Of a DNA stretch of 64,000 bases, positions 43,245-52,951 are shown piece after piece. Origin of the DNA: Bacteroidota bacterium (GTDB taxonomy: Bacteria > Bacteroidota > Ignavibacteria > Kapaibacteriales > UBA2268); contig JAJXYC010000002.1 in assembly GCA_021780815.1 (NCBI GenBank), positions 139,550-203,549 of the forward strand, read 5' to 3'. Within the stretch, counting starts at the first letter, position 1. Each line of letters begins with the position of its first letter. The translations under genes were made by a program, and so were the position numbers. Below the pieces are notes generated by a model. It made no database searches and was not told where the DNA came from. It saw nothing but the letters and a program-made list of their open reading frames with translations.

Positions 43245-44609
43245 ATGGCAAGGGAAAAAAATATTAAAAACAAGCCTTTAAAAAAAGATAAAAATCAAAT
43301 CACACATACAAAAGTGAAAAGAACAATTAAAAAAACTCCTAAATTAAAGGATAGTGATAGTAAATCTGCAATTATTCATGAAATTCAAAATGAAATTCAA
43401 AATAGTGATAACCTTACTTTGACTATTTTAGATAATTTAATTGAATTAAGTTCCCAAGATTGCGATGAGAAAAATTGTAGTTTACAATTGCAATCAATTT
43501 TTGCTGAAAAATTTAATTTAGTTGAAAGTCAATTCTTTTTTTACGAGAACAAATCGATTTCTGCCGATAACTTAGGGAATATCTCTGAACCTTTTAAAAC
43601 CACAATCAAAAGTTTGGAAGAAAATGGAATTATTGAATGGACTTTTGAAAAAAACGAAATTAATTTCATTCCTAACTTAAATATAAAGACATTAGATTTG
43701 TTTAACCGTTTAATGCTTGTTCCAATAAAAATTAATAATGAAAATAAAGCAATTTTCTGTGCCGCAATTCCAAATCAAAATACAGAAGTAAAATTAAAAG
43801 CATTAAGTAATCTAAAAAATGTATTGTTGTTTGCCGCTTTGGTCTTGATAAATAAACTTGCATCAAGTTCTGTTTCGAAATCTAATGTAAGCAATTCTAT
43901 AATTTTACAAAAAATAATTGATACAGCCCCAATTGTTATTGCTAATAAAATTACCTCTTATTTCCAAAAATATATGGTAGCCCTGACAAAAAATATTAAT
44001 GCACAACTTAAATTAGCTTTAACCGATAACGAGCAACTCCAACGTAGAATTGAACTTTCTTCCGAAAAATTAGATTTAATTAATCAAATTTCTTCGAGTA
44101 TTTCTAATAATTATCGAATTGAACGAAATCAGAAAAATCTAATACATAAATTTATTTTATCTAGTATAATACAAGAAATAATATCAGACTTTAAACCGAT
44201 TTTTGAGCAATTTGAGATTAAAATTACTTTTGCCAATGATTTGATTGACGAAGAAAACTCTTGTATGATACTTGGAAATAAAAGAATTATAAAATTAATA
44301 ATTGCCGAACTACTTCTTAATTCAATTGAAGCAATTTACAACAGTGGTTCAATCAACATTTTACTTTATGATAACAGACGCAATCAAATTAATTTAAGCA
44401 TTGTTGATGATGGTGTAGGAATATCTCCTGATTTAATTGAACTTATCTTTGAACCTTTCTTCACCAATAAATCATCTGATGAACACACAGGAATTGGTCT
44501 TTATTTTGTAAAGCATCAACTTGCTAAATATAATTCAAAAATTTCTATTTTTAGCGAAGAACGCAAAGGAACAACTGTGAAATTATTTTTTAATAAATTT
44601 GCAAAATGA
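43245..44609 (+). CDS. histidine-kinase-like ATPase protein
   Basis: 454 residues. A Lys-rich N-terminus (1-45), a GAF-like region (about 50-205), a helical linker and a C-terminal HATPase_c domain with N box LLNSIEAI (about 355), G1 DDGVGIS (about 387), F box FEPFFTNKS and G2 TGIGLYFV. No transmembrane helix. I cannot find a clear HExxxP/H-box in the linker (positions 240-310), so it may be an atypical kinase, or use a divergent His such as the one in NLIHKF. Two bases after the HDOD gene and overlapping the next by 4. Confidence 0.83.
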   Translation: MAREKNIKNKPLKKDKNQITHTKVKRTIKKTPKLKDSDSKSAIIHEIQNEIQNSDNLTLTILDNLIELSSQDCDEKNCSLQLQSIFAEKFNLVESQFFFYENKSISADNLGNISEPFKTTIKSLEENGIIEWTFEKNEINFIPNLNIKTLDLFNRLMLVPIKINNENKAIFCAAIPNQNTEVKLKALSNLKNVLLFAALVLINKLASSSVSKSNVSNSIILQKIIDTAPIVIANKITSYFQKYMVALTKNINAQLKLALTDNEQLQRRIELSSEKLDLINQISSSISNNYRIERNQKNLIHKFILSSIIQEIISDFKPIFEQFEIKITFANDLIDEENSCMILGNKRIIKLIIAELLLNSIEAIYNSGSINILLYDNRRNQINLSIVDDGVGISPDLIELIFEPFFTNKSSDEHTGIGLYFVKHQLAKYNSKISIFSEERKGTTVKLFFNKFAK

Positions 44610-46141
44610 TAAAAACAATATTGAAATATTCATTATTCAATCTGTTTATTTTCTTTGCTATGTTACCTTTAGCAAATATTGTTGCTTTATCTCAAAATAA
44701 CTTATCTAAACCTAATTTTAATAAAATAGAAATTTCAGGTGATACATTAATTAGATTCTTTCTAAGCAGTGATGCCAAATATAACGTTTTGTTAGATTCA
44801 TCAAAACGTAAAATAACAGTTAATCTTTTCAATACATTTTTAAATAATTCAGTTAATAATATACAAGAAAAAGGTATCTTCCAACAGATACATTCAATAA
44901 CAAAGCATAATGATGTTATTGTAGAAATTCAGTTAAATGAAAAGCGTGGATACACATCATTTCAATCACCAATTTCACACCAAATTTTAATAAATATAGT
45001 TGATTGGAAAAATATTTCAAAAGCCGAAGATCTCTTAAATACTGGGTTACTTGCTTACGAAGATACTTTAAATGATGTTGCCGGCAAATATTTAAACAAT
45101 TCTATGATTCTTGGCGATGCAAAAGCCGCATTAATTCAATCTCTCATTAATTTTAAACTTGGGAAAATCAATCGAGCAGTAAAATTTTCAGAATTTGGCG
45201 AATATTCTGCAAATTATTCTCCCGATATTTTAATTTTACGTGCTAATTATTTTAAATCCAAAAATGATACTTTCCATTTTAATAATTTAGCAGAAAAATA
45301 CAAATCTTTAACTGGCGAATCGCTCCCAATAATCACATTGCCTACCAGCAATAATAATTCCGATACTCTTTCATATTTAGAAATTTCATCAATTGATTCT
45401 TTAACTTCTACTGTTGCAAATCATACAGACACAAGTAGAAATGCCGAAATAAAAAGATTTGATAAAATATTTGCACATTCAGATACAATTAACACAAGCA
45501 ATAAATCTACTACCAAAGATTTTTGGAGTTCTTTGTCGCTTTTGACAAAAGCAATAATTATATCAGTTGTAATTTTTATCTTATTACTTTTTGTCTTTTA
45601 TTTAAGATGGCGCAATTTACAAGTTAAAGCAAATATAAGCAAAGCAAGACAAAAAGCCATTGAAGAAATTCGCAAAAAACAAATAACAAAACCTAAATAT
45701 CCATCTAACGTTGTTAATAAATTTAACAAAACGAGTGAACCAGCACCAGACACGGAAACACCAACAAGAACAGTGCCTGAGCAAACTCATTTTGATGAGG
45801 AAAAAGTACGAAAAGTTGAAGAAATTATTGCTTCAATAAAATCTCAAAAAAAATTATCTGAAAATGAGGATTTAAATTTACCTCAGCAATCACAACAATC
45901 ACAAGCAATTCCCGCTAAAATTGAAATTGCTCGTAGTATTTATGAAGAGCAAAAAAGAATTAAAGAAGAAAAAATTAAAAATATTGATAATGAGATTATC
46001 AACAAAACTGATAAATTAAAATCTGTCGCAAAAAAAATTGGAATTGAAGAAAACTCATTAGAAATGAAAAAATCTATTGTTGAACTTACCAAAGATAAAA
46101 ATTCTATTGAGGCTCTGTCGTCTAAATTCATTAAACATTAA
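44606..46141 (+). CDS. AMIN-like/TPR-like protein with central transmembrane helix and coiled-coil tail
   Basis: 511 residues. A signal or anchor at residues 5-30 (LFNLFIFFAMLPLANIVALS), a beta-rich domain to ~135 (FNKIEISGDTLIRFFLSSDAKYNVLLD...ILINIVDW) like AMIN domains of envelope proteins, a helical repeat region to ~230, a transmembrane helix near 314-335 (AIIISVVIFILLLFVFYLRW) and a basic coiled-coil cytoplasmic tail (IEEIRKKQ; RSIYEEQKRIKEEKIKNID). This layout recalls FimV-type polar organisers, but that is analogy only. Start overlaps the kinase gene by 4 bases (ATGA). Confidence 0.65.
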   Translation: MIKTILKYSLFNLFIFFAMLPLANIVALSQNNLSKPNFNKIEISGDTLIRFFLSSDAKYNVLLDSSKRKITVNLFNTFLNNSVNNIQEKGIFQQIHSITKHNDVIVEIQLNEKRGYTSFQSPISHQILINIVDWKNISKAEDLLNTGLLAYEDTLNDVAGKYLNNSMILGDAKAALIQSLINFKLGKINRAVKFSEFGEYSANYSPDILILRANYFKSKNDTFHFNNLAEKYKSLTGESLPIITLPTSNNNSDTLSYLEISSIDSLTSTVANHTDTSRNAEIKRFDKIFAHSDTINTSNKSTTKDFWSSLSLLTKAIIISVVIFILLLFVFYLRWRNLQVKANISKARQKAIEEIRKKQITKPKYPSNVVNKFNKTSEPAPDTETPTRTVPEQTHFDEEKVRKVEEIIASIKSQKKLSENEDLNLPQQSQQSQAIPAKIEIARSIYEEQKRIKEEKIKNIDNEIINKTDKLKSVAKKIGIEENSLEMKKSIVELTKDKNSIEALSSKFIKH

Positions 46142-46146
46142 TTTAG

Positions 46147-46599
46147 ATGAAAAAATTTTTTTACATAGTACTCTTTTTAAATATACTAATCACAGCATTT
46201 TCCACATCTTATTCTAATACATTACTGAATAATATTTCCAGGGTGTATTTAAAATTTCAAAATGGCATAATCTTTGATAACATTAATAGTGCAGGAAAAG
46301 TGTTCTTAAATAGCCAAGAATCTGATACAAGTGGATTATCTAATAAGATTTCCAAGATATGGAACGATGGGCAAAATTATCGGATTCAATTACAAATTAC
46401 TCAATATAAAGACCAAACAATCAAATTAAGTCTTTATAATTTATTAGGAAAAGAAGTAAAAGTAATTTATGAAGGTTTGCCGTTAGATAATGATTACGAA
46501 TACACTTTTTCTTACCAAGAGTTGCCTAATGGAGTTTATTTATGTGTTTTAAATGGTCATTTTTACCGTGATACAAAAAAAATTGTCATATCAAAATAA
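46147..46599 (+). CDS. small exported protein with T9SS type A sorting domain
   Basis: 150 residues: signal peptide (FFYIVLFLNILITAFSTSYS), a short linker, and a C-terminal sorting domain (IKLSLYNLLGKEVKVIYEGLPLDNDYEYTFSYQELPNGVYLCVLNG...KKIVISK) with the LYNLLGKEV and LPNGVYL hallmarks of the T9SS type A CTD. With almost no cargo between signal and CTD, it may be an adaptor or a remnant. 5 bases after the AMIN-like gene. Confidence 0.75.
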   Translation: MKKFFYIVLFLNILITAFSTSYSNTLLNNISRVYLKFQNGIIFDNINSAGKVFLNSQESDTSGLSNKISKIWNDGQNYRIQLQITQYKDQTIKLSLYNLLGKEVKVIYEGLPLDNDYEYTFSYQELPNGVYLCVLNGHFYRDTKKIVISK

Positions 46600-47662
46600 A
46601 AAGCAACAAACTAAAAAAATAATTTTTAGTTTTCTTTTTATTTTAATATTGATAATAAACTTTATCCCAATCAAAGCACAAAACACAACAGGTGGATACG
46701 CCGAAATGTATTTGCACCGTGATTATGGGACACGCCCCATTGCACTTGCCGGAGCTTACACAGCAATTTCTGATGACCCAACCACTATCCTTTACAATCC
46801 CGCTGGATTAAGCTTTTATAAAACAGAACCTACAATTGCCGCTTATGTCGGTTCACTTGGATTAGGTAGAACAACAAGTTTCCTTGGCTATGCACAACAA
46901 ATTGATGACGAATTTGGGGTTGGATTTGGAATAGATGGTCTTTATACCGGCTCTTTTATGGGAAGAGATATAAAAGGCAATCCTTTGGGTGAAATGGCAA
47001 ATTTCCAATATTGCTTTACTACTGCCGGCTCATACAGAACTGAATTTGCATCAATTGGTGTTGGCTTGAAATATTTATCAAATAATTTAGTTGGCTCTTA
47101 TACTGATGCAACAGGCTTTGCTTTGGATATAGGTACCAAATTTAATGTGATGAATTTATTCTCATTTGCTATTGCTGTTAAAAATGTTTATGGTCAGATG
47201 TTCTGGAATACACAAGATTATAGTTCCGAAATTTTACCTTTTGAAATTCATACAGGAATTGCTATGGAATTTGATTTAAATTCAGAATCTTATCAAACAC
47301 GTTCAACTGTCACAGGAGAAATTGAAAATGTTAATGTCCCTGCAGCAAAATATGTTTTAGCTTCAATGGATGCAAGTTTTATTGAACATTCTACTTCTCC
47401 AAGTATCACATTAGGAATAGAAGCACTTCCTGACGAATTAATTGCTTTCCGTGCAGGACTTGAAATTTATGGTGAAAAATACGGTGTACCTCAACTTTTT
47501 TCTTTAAACAAATGGGGTGCTGGTGTTTCTCTTAGACCTGATATTCAACAATATATTGAAGGTCTTCCTTTTAAGACTCAAATAGATTACACAGTAGCTA
47601 ACGATTTCCTAAATTCAAGCGGAATATCGCACCACTTATCAATTATCTTTAATTTTGAGTAA
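46553..47662 (+). CDS. PorV/PorQ-like outer-membrane barrel protein
   Basis: 369 residues as drawn; the only ATG overlaps the previous gene by 47 bases, so a GTG (46568) or a nearby TTG may be the true start of the hydrophobic signal IIFSFLFILILIINFIPIKAQ. The mature part starts GGYAEMYLHRDYGTRPIALAGAYTAISDDPTTILYNPAGLSF, the marker of the PorV/PorQ/UPF0164 (FadL-like) barrel family, and continues as barrel strands. PorV in other species carries T9SS substrates to the attachment complex; the adjacent CTD protein fits that role. Confidence 0.78.
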   Translation: MVIFTVIQKKLSYQNKKQQTKKIIFSFLFILILIINFIPIKAQNTTGGYAEMYLHRDYGTRPIALAGAYTAISDDPTTILYNPAGLSFYKTEPTIAAYVGSLGLGRTTSFLGYAQQIDDEFGVGFGIDGLYTGSFMGRDIKGNPLGEMANFQYCFTTAGSYRTEFASIGVGLKYLSNNLVGSYTDATGFALDIGTKFNVMNLFSFAIAVKNVYGQMFWNTQDYSSEILPFEIHTGIAMEFDLNSESYQTRSTVTGEIENVNVPAAKYVLASMDASFIEHSTSPSITLGIEALPDELIAFRAGLEIYGEKYGVPQLFSLNKWGAGVSLRPDIQQYIEGLPFKTQIDYTVANDFLNSSGISHHLSIIFNFE

Positions 47663-47710
47663 AATTATAAAATTATAATTATATTCTCTTAACACTTTTA
47701 AATTCCTCAA

Positions 47711-48463
47711 TTACTTGCTTTTAAATTTATACAAGAAATTTTTGGTATATTCGTTTAAAAGTAAATTTGCACTTTTTTCTGCACGTTTTTCCATTACAGA
47801 AAAATCAACATCTGCTTTTTCCCAGAACATATTTTTTAATTCTTTCATAGCAAGAGGATTCCTTGCTGCAATTTTTGAAGCTAAATCTTTCGCATAATTT
47901 AAAGTTTCTTGTGGTGAATCACAAATATAGTTTACCAATCCTTTTTTTAAAGCCCAATTTACATCCTTATATTCAGTTTCAATCGTCATTTCCATTAAAG
48001 GTGACAGACCGATTTTTCGCTCAATCACAGGCGCAATAACAAAAGGACCTATCCCAACAGAGTACTCACTTAATCTAAATTGTGCAGTAGATGTAGCAAC
48101 AACATAATCTGATGCCGCAGTTATTCCTACCGAACCACCAATTGTTTTCCCATAAATTGCAGTTACTATAAATTTAGGACTTTGCAACATTGCAGAAATA
48201 AGTTTGGCAAAACCTAAGAAGAAATTTTTTGCTTGAGTAAAGTCTTCTATCCATAACATTTCATCAAACGAAGCACCAGCAGAGAAGACTTTTTCACCTT
48301 TACCTTTCAAAATTATAGCTCGTATAGCATTATCGCTTGCGGACTTGTTGATTATTTCCGTCAAATCCGCAAGCATAGAAGAATTAAATGAATTTGCTTT
48401 TTCGTTATAAAATTCTATTTCTTGAATACCATTTTTAATATCTGATTTTACGTAAAAATCCAT
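47711..48463 (-). CDS. enoyl-CoA hydratase/isomerase family protein
   Basis: 250 residues of crotonase fold. KGKGEKVFSAGASFDEML and YGKTIGGSVGITAASDYVVATSTAQFRLSEYSVGIGP form the oxyanion-hole regions; the Glu of the usual catalytic GxxxPExxxG segment is replaced around LSEYSVGIGPFVI. It hydrates or isomerises an acyl-CoA; substrate unknown. No other beta-oxidation genes nearby. Confidence 0.85.
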   Translation of the reverse strand: MDFYVKSDIKNGIQEIEFYNEKANSFNSSMLADLTEIINKSASDNAIRAIILKGKGEKVFSAGASFDEMLWIEDFTQAKNFFLGFAKLISAMLQSPKFIVTAIYGKTIGGSVGITAASDYVVATSTAQFRLSEYSVGIGPFVIAPVIERKIGLSPLMEMTIETEYKDVNWALKKGLVNYICDSPQETLNYAKDLASKIAARNPLAMKELKNMFWEKADVDFSVMEKRAEKSANLLLNEYTKNFLYKFKSK

Positions 48464-48501
48464 AAATTGAACCTAAAATTAATAATAGTAAATAAAAAAA
48501 A

Positions 48502-50052
48502 TTAAATATTTTTTTCAACAATGGCTTTGTGAATTAATTTGCGTAAAGTATAAAGTCGCTCTTCTTCTGGCAACCCTGAAATAAATTTATTCAAATCTTT
48601 ATCATTTTCTTTTTTCAATTTCGCAACTACTCCGTCAATAACTGAATCCGGAAAAGAAAACCCATCAAGATACAAATTCTTTTCTTTCATTAAATCCTCA
48701 GCAGATTCTTGGCAATTAGAAGCAATTTCAGGTAACCATTGATAGTCAGGATTATCGCTAATATTTCCAACAACATGGTGTTTTTGTGAAAGCTCTAATG
48801 CAGTATCTTGGTTATTGAAAGCCCATTGAACAGCTTTTGCAATGCCTGAAAGGAGCAAGTGAATATTTGCACTTCCATCTGGGGTGCGTATTTCAACTGT
48901 TTGTTTAGAATCTGTTTGTCGTGTAATATCGTCGCAAGATGGATTAATTTTATTGGACAAAATACCTACATTAGCCCATGCAAGTGGAACACGAATCATA
49001 GCACTACGATTCATCTCACTCCAGCATACTTTTGTTGGTGCTTCTTGGTGTGGTACCAATCTTAAATATGAGCCAGAAACTTGATTCCCAAATGCAGTCA
49101 AACTGGTTGCAAATCTTGTCAATCCGCCAATTAAAGTTAATGCTTCCGAACTCAATGCATATTTCTCATTAATCATTTTGTTCCTGTTATTTTCAAAAAG
49201 TGCAAGGTGAAAATGTAATCCATTCCCTGCATGTCCAACTTCTAACTTCGGATAAAATGTTGCAATAGCATTATGTTTGAAAGCAATATTCCTAATTATC
49301 CATATTGCAAGCATTGCAATATCAGCAGCTTCTTCTACTGGGGTAAGCAAAAATTCTACTTCTACTTGCTCTGCATTCTTGCCATTAAGTTGTGGATATT
49401 CACTAATTATGTTTTCAATTGCCCCAACTTCATAATGAGCATATTTAATATTCCCAACTGTCAAAGAGATTGCATGAACTATTTCATCTAAAATTTCCGC
49501 ACTTTTCACAAAAGGCGAACTGGCATGGTAGCCACTTTGTGGCAATAACTTGTAATAATCTGATTTTTGCTCTTGAATTATGTAAAATTCAAGTTCTGGC
49601 AGGGCATAAAGTTTTAATCCTGTTTGAGCTTGCAAATCTTGTGCAATATTATGCAATATATTATCAGGTGCAAATGGTGCAAAATTCCCATCTTTATCAA
49701 TAAATCTACAAACGAAATCAAGACTTTTATCATCAAAAGGATTTAAAAAGGCAGTCCTATATAATGGAACTACATATAAATCAGATTTCCCCGTATCAAC
49801 AACACCTTTGAAAAGTGATGAACCATCAACTCTTTCACCATCTAACAAAATATGCTCGGCTTGTTCGTTGTTAGTTATTGGAATACGTAAATCTTTTATT
49901 TTCCCATCCCAACCTGTGTAATGAAATGTGATTTTTTCTATCTGTTTCTCTTTGATAACATTTAATAAATCAGAAGCTTTCCAATCATACTTGGATTTTC
50001 CTATTATAATTTCAATTGGATTTGATAATGCAAAATTTGTTGTCTTTCCCAT
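48502..50052 (-). CDS. glnA: glutamine synthetase (type I-like)
   Basis: 516 residues. The N-terminal beta-grasp domain ends in YTGWDGKIKDLRIPI...DGSSLFKG; the catalytic domain has PELEFYII, NGLHFHLALF, SEMNRSAMIRVPLAW and VEIRTPDGSANIHLLLSG, covering the metal, ATP and glutamate sites. The C-terminus (FPDSVIDGVVAKLKKENDKDLNKF) carries no visible adenylylation NLYD motif. It is longer than classic GlnA and could be a specialised member. ATP-dependent amidation of glutamate is the expected reaction. Confidence 0.85.
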   Translation of the reverse strand: MGKTTNFALSNPIEIIIGKSKYDWKASDLLNVIKEKQIEKITFHYTGWDGKIKDLRIPITNNEQAEHILLDGERVDGSSLFKGVVDTGKSDLYVVPLYRTAFLNPFDDKSLDFVCRFIDKDGNFAPFAPDNILHNIAQDLQAQTGLKLYALPELEFYIIQEQKSDYYKLLPQSGYHASSPFVKSAEILDEIVHAISLTVGNIKYAHYEVGAIENIISEYPQLNGKNAEQVEVEFLLTPVEEAADIAMLAIWIIRNIAFKHNAIATFYPKLEVGHAGNGLHFHLALFENNRNKMINEKYALSSEALTLIGGLTRFATSLTAFGNQVSGSYLRLVPHQEAPTKVCWSEMNRSAMIRVPLAWANVGILSNKINPSCDDITRQTDSKQTVEIRTPDGSANIHLLLSGIAKAVQWAFNNQDTALELSQKHHVVGNISDNPDYQWLPEIASNCQESAEDLMKEKNLYLDGFSFPDSVIDGVVAKLKKENDKDLNKFISGLPEEERLYTLRKLIHKAIVEKNI

Positions 50053-50205
50053 AATTTTTCATTCTTTTTATTTGAGCTTTTTCAAAATTAAGTAAAAAAA
50101 ACAAATGTCTAACAAAATATTATAGTTAAAATTAAACAAGGAAAATTATAGGGGAATTCCCAATAAAAAAAACAAAGCTAAAAAACAAGAATTGACAATT
50201 ATCTT

Positions 50206-51114
50206 TTAATTATCTTTTCCTTGCATAGCCGCTTGATAAAGCATAGTATTGGTAGGATCCAAATAAATTAAATTATTCCAGACAGTACTGCTTTCTCGAC
50301 CTTTAAATATTTGAGATATTTCTAATGCTTTTGCATCAAAGAAGATTTGTAAAAATACGCTCGGACCTGTTAACTTATTTTTTTTGAACTGAGCCATTTG
50401 GTCAATAACTGCTTCAAGGTTTGCCATCCCTTTTTCTTTGTCATTAACCATCACATCTAATCCATCAACATAATACGAAAAAATAAGTTTTCTAAAATCT
50501 TCATACCTAGGGTCAGTCATTTCTGAAATTAATGAATATCGTGTTAATTCACCTGGCGCAAAAGTAGTGCTATAACCTTCTTTATTTAATGTTGCACCCA
50601 TTTGGCAAATTTGTTTTGCTTGGTCGTAATAAGTGTTACCGTCAAGCTCACCATAAGTATCAAAATCATATCCAATCGCCATAAGAACATAAAAATCAAT
50701 TAAGGAAGTAAATTCATTAAACCTCGTCGGATTATACGAAAGCATAGCACCAGACTGATATTCAAATTGCCAATTCTTATCTAATATTTTTAGACCTACG
50801 GAAGTCCCTTCACCATCTGTTCCTCTGATTACTCGTCTTGAAACTAAAATTAATTGTGCGGAAAAACTACTTTTAGAGCCTCCTGATAAATATATGCTTA
50901 TATCTATTGGTATCTTCGGTCCTTCCCAATTTACATCTGTAAAACGCTGGTTATTTAAGTAGTTTTCTAAATCAGATTTCAAACTCATTACGTAAGTTCT
51001 AGATTCAAAATCTAATTGCTCCATATCAACTGTTACAGTTGCTTTTAATTCTTGGCTATAACTTAAAGTTAAGTCTAAGAAAATAAATAGTGTAAATAAA
51101 ACAATTTTTTTCAT
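50206..51114 (-). CDS. porD: type IX secretion system protein PorD (DUF4835)
   Basis: 302 residues from the ATG at 51114; the frame runs four codons further to a TTG, but the ATG starts a clean signal peptide (MKKIVLFTLFIFLDLTLSYSQ). ELKATVTVDMEQL...YVMSLKSDLENYLNNQRFTDVNW, SFSAQLILVSRRVI and DFYVLMAIGYDFDTYGELDGNTYYDQA are the DUF4835 blocks. The family is linked to type IX secretion in Bacteroidota. Divergent from an outer-membrane protein gene. Confidence 0.85.
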   Translation of the reverse strand: MKKIVLFTLFIFLDLTLSYSQELKATVTVDMEQLDFESRTYVMSLKSDLENYLNNQRFTDVNWEGPKIPIDISIYLSGGSKSSFSAQLILVSRRVIRGTDGEGTSVGLKILDKNWQFEYQSGAMLSYNPTRFNEFTSLIDFYVLMAIGYDFDTYGELDGNTYYDQAKQICQMGATLNKEGYSTTFAPGELTRYSLISEMTDPRYEDFRKLIFSYYVDGLDVMVNDKEKGMANLEAVIDQMAQFKKNKLTGPSVFLQIFFDAKALEISQIFKGRESSTVWNNLIYLDPTNTMLYQAAMQGKDN

Positions 51115-51161
51115 TTTTAATTCCAAATTTATTAATTTTACAAATTAAGGAAATTCAAACA

Positions 51162-51983
51162 ATGAACAAAAGATTTATTTTAACTTTTGTAATATTTATA
51201 AGTACTTGTAACGCACAAACTCCATATTCATTGAATTCTTTTGGAAGTTTTTCGCCAACTGGAAATTCTGCAATATCATTTTTAGAAAATCCTTTTTTCA
51301 ACAAAGACTTTACTTATAATTTATATGATAGTAATTCAACTTGGTCGGCGGGAATTTCTTTGAAACCTTCAATTTTAGGATTTGATGAATTAAATAGCGT
51401 TTCTTGTGGAATTGCAAATAAAGTATCCCAAATTTACACTCCTGTTTTAAACTTCAATTATTTTGGGTTTGAACTGTACAATGAAATTAACATAAGTTTA
51501 GCGAATATTTTTGCTCTTGATAACTTATTGCTTGGAATAAAACTAAATTATAATCGGGCTTTTATCAAAAATTATACATCTGAAAATATAGTTAATTTTG
51601 ATTTGCTTAGTTCATTAAAAATTACAAGGGATTTGTTTGTTGGGTTTTATTTATCAAATATCAATCGTTCTTATTATTCAAATTATTCACGGACTGTATA
51701 TCAAAATGCAATTTTTTCTTTATCTTACGATTTCAGCAACTCATTAACGCTTGAACCGGGTATTGCATTAATATTAAATCAAAAATCTTGTTTGTTTTTA
51801 AATACTAAAATGAGATTATATCAAGATTTGCTCTTTGTTAATTTCAAACTCAATACAACACCTTTTTATAGTTCAATTGGCGTATCTTTGTCTCCGTATG
51901 ATTGGTATAAATTTGCTACATACCTTAATTATACTGATAATTTCGGCTTTGACCAAGCATTTATTTCTGAATTTAAATGGTAA
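51162..51983 (+). CDS. outer-membrane beta-barrel protein
   Basis: 273 residues. Signal peptide ending at NAQ, then a mature protein that starts TPYSLNSFGSFSPTGNSAISFLENPFF and continues as about 12 amphipathic strands to a terminal EFKW, an aromatic barrel end. The PTGNSAISFLENP start resembles PorV/PorQ-like and other barrels, but I cannot name it. It is transcribed away from porD and may be linked to T9SS or to the following zinc transporter. Confidence 0.65.
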   Translation: MNKRFILTFVIFISTCNAQTPYSLNSFGSFSPTGNSAISFLENPFFNKDFTYNLYDSNSTWSAGISLKPSILGFDELNSVSCGIANKVSQIYTPVLNFNYFGFELYNEINISLANIFALDNLLLGIKLNYNRAFIKNYTSENIVNFDLLSSLKITRDLFVGFYLSNINRSYYSNYSRTVYQNAIFSLSYDFSNSLTLEPGIALILNQKSCLFLNTKMRLYQDLLFVNFKLNTTPFYSSIGVSLSPYDWYKFATYLNYTDNFGFDQAFISEFKW

Positions 51984-52036
51984 TAAAATTCATTCGTCTA
52001 AGTAATTTTATATTGAAAATAATAAAATAAAATAAA

Positions 52037-52951
52037 ATGAAACATTTGAAATTACTCCTTTTGGGAATATTTTCCATACTCATAAGCTGTGGTAATAACA
52101 ATACCAAAGCAGGGTTCCTTGCGTCAAATGCTCCACTTTCTATGATATTACAAGAAATAATTGGAACAAAAGGTAATGTGGAATATATTGTCCCAACAGG
52201 GTCTTCACCTCATACATATACTCCAAAGCCTTCGGATATTATAAAAATAAATAATGCAAAAGCTTTCTTTTATATTTCAAAAAATATAGATGCTTTTGCA
52301 AAGAACATTAATTCAAAAACTTCAATTGAAGTTATTCGGCTAATACCTAAAAATTCTTTGCTTTTCAAAGCTCAATATTTATCTAGCAATTCAAAATCTG
52401 ACTCAGATGAACCTGTAATTAATGACACTACTTTTAATTATGAAGAAATTGATCCACATTTCTGGACTGACCCTTTAACAATTAAAGCACTTGTTCCTTT
52501 TTTAGTAGATACATTGTCAAAAATTGACCCTGAAAATGCAACTTATTATAAGGCAAATGGTGCTAATTTTATAACAAAACTTGAACTTTTAGATAAACAA
52601 ATTTCAAATCTTATACAAAATATTCATACTAAACAAATCTTTTTGTTCCACCCTTCATTTTTGTATTATATACGTCGCTATAATTTAACTTTTGGAGGAA
52701 CAATTGAGCAAAATCCGGGACAAGAATCATCACCAACAAGTTTAACCCAATTAATCAACAAAATAAAGAATAGCGGAGTGAAAGCAATATTTTCAGAACC
52801 ACAATTACCAGATAAACCGACAAAAATTATCGCTGAACAAGCCCATGTAAATGTCTATTTATTAGATCCTCTTGGAGGAACACCAGGTAGAGCAAATTAC
52901 AATGATTTGATTTTATATAATACTAGAATCTTAAAGGAAGCACTTGAATAA
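52037..52951 (+). CDS. znuA: zinc/manganese ABC transporter substrate-binding lipoprotein
   Basis: 304 residues. Lipobox with Cys18 (LLLLGIFSILISCGNN). TGSSPHTYTPKPSDIIKINNAKAFFYI, EEIDPHFWTDP and IFLFHPSFLYYIRRYNL contribute the three metal-binding His residues, and PQLPDKPTKIIAEQAHVNVYLLDPLGG is the C-terminal family motif. No His-rich loop, so a typical cluster A-I zinc or manganese binder. Permease and ATPase are not adjacent; the following gene overlaps by 8 bases. Confidence 0.88.
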   Translation: MKHLKLLLLGIFSILISCGNNNTKAGFLASNAPLSMILQEIIGTKGNVEYIVPTGSSPHTYTPKPSDIIKINNAKAFFYISKNIDAFAKNINSKTSIEVIRLIPKNSLLFKAQYLSSNSKSDSDEPVINDTTFNYEEIDPHFWTDPLTIKALVPFLVDTLSKIDPENATYYKANGANFITKLELLDKQISNLIQNIHTKQIFLFHPSFLYYIRRYNLTFGGTIEQNPGQESSPTSLTQLINKIKNSGVKAIFSEPQLPDKPTKIIAEQAHVNVYLLDPLGGTPGRANYNDLILYNTRILKEALE

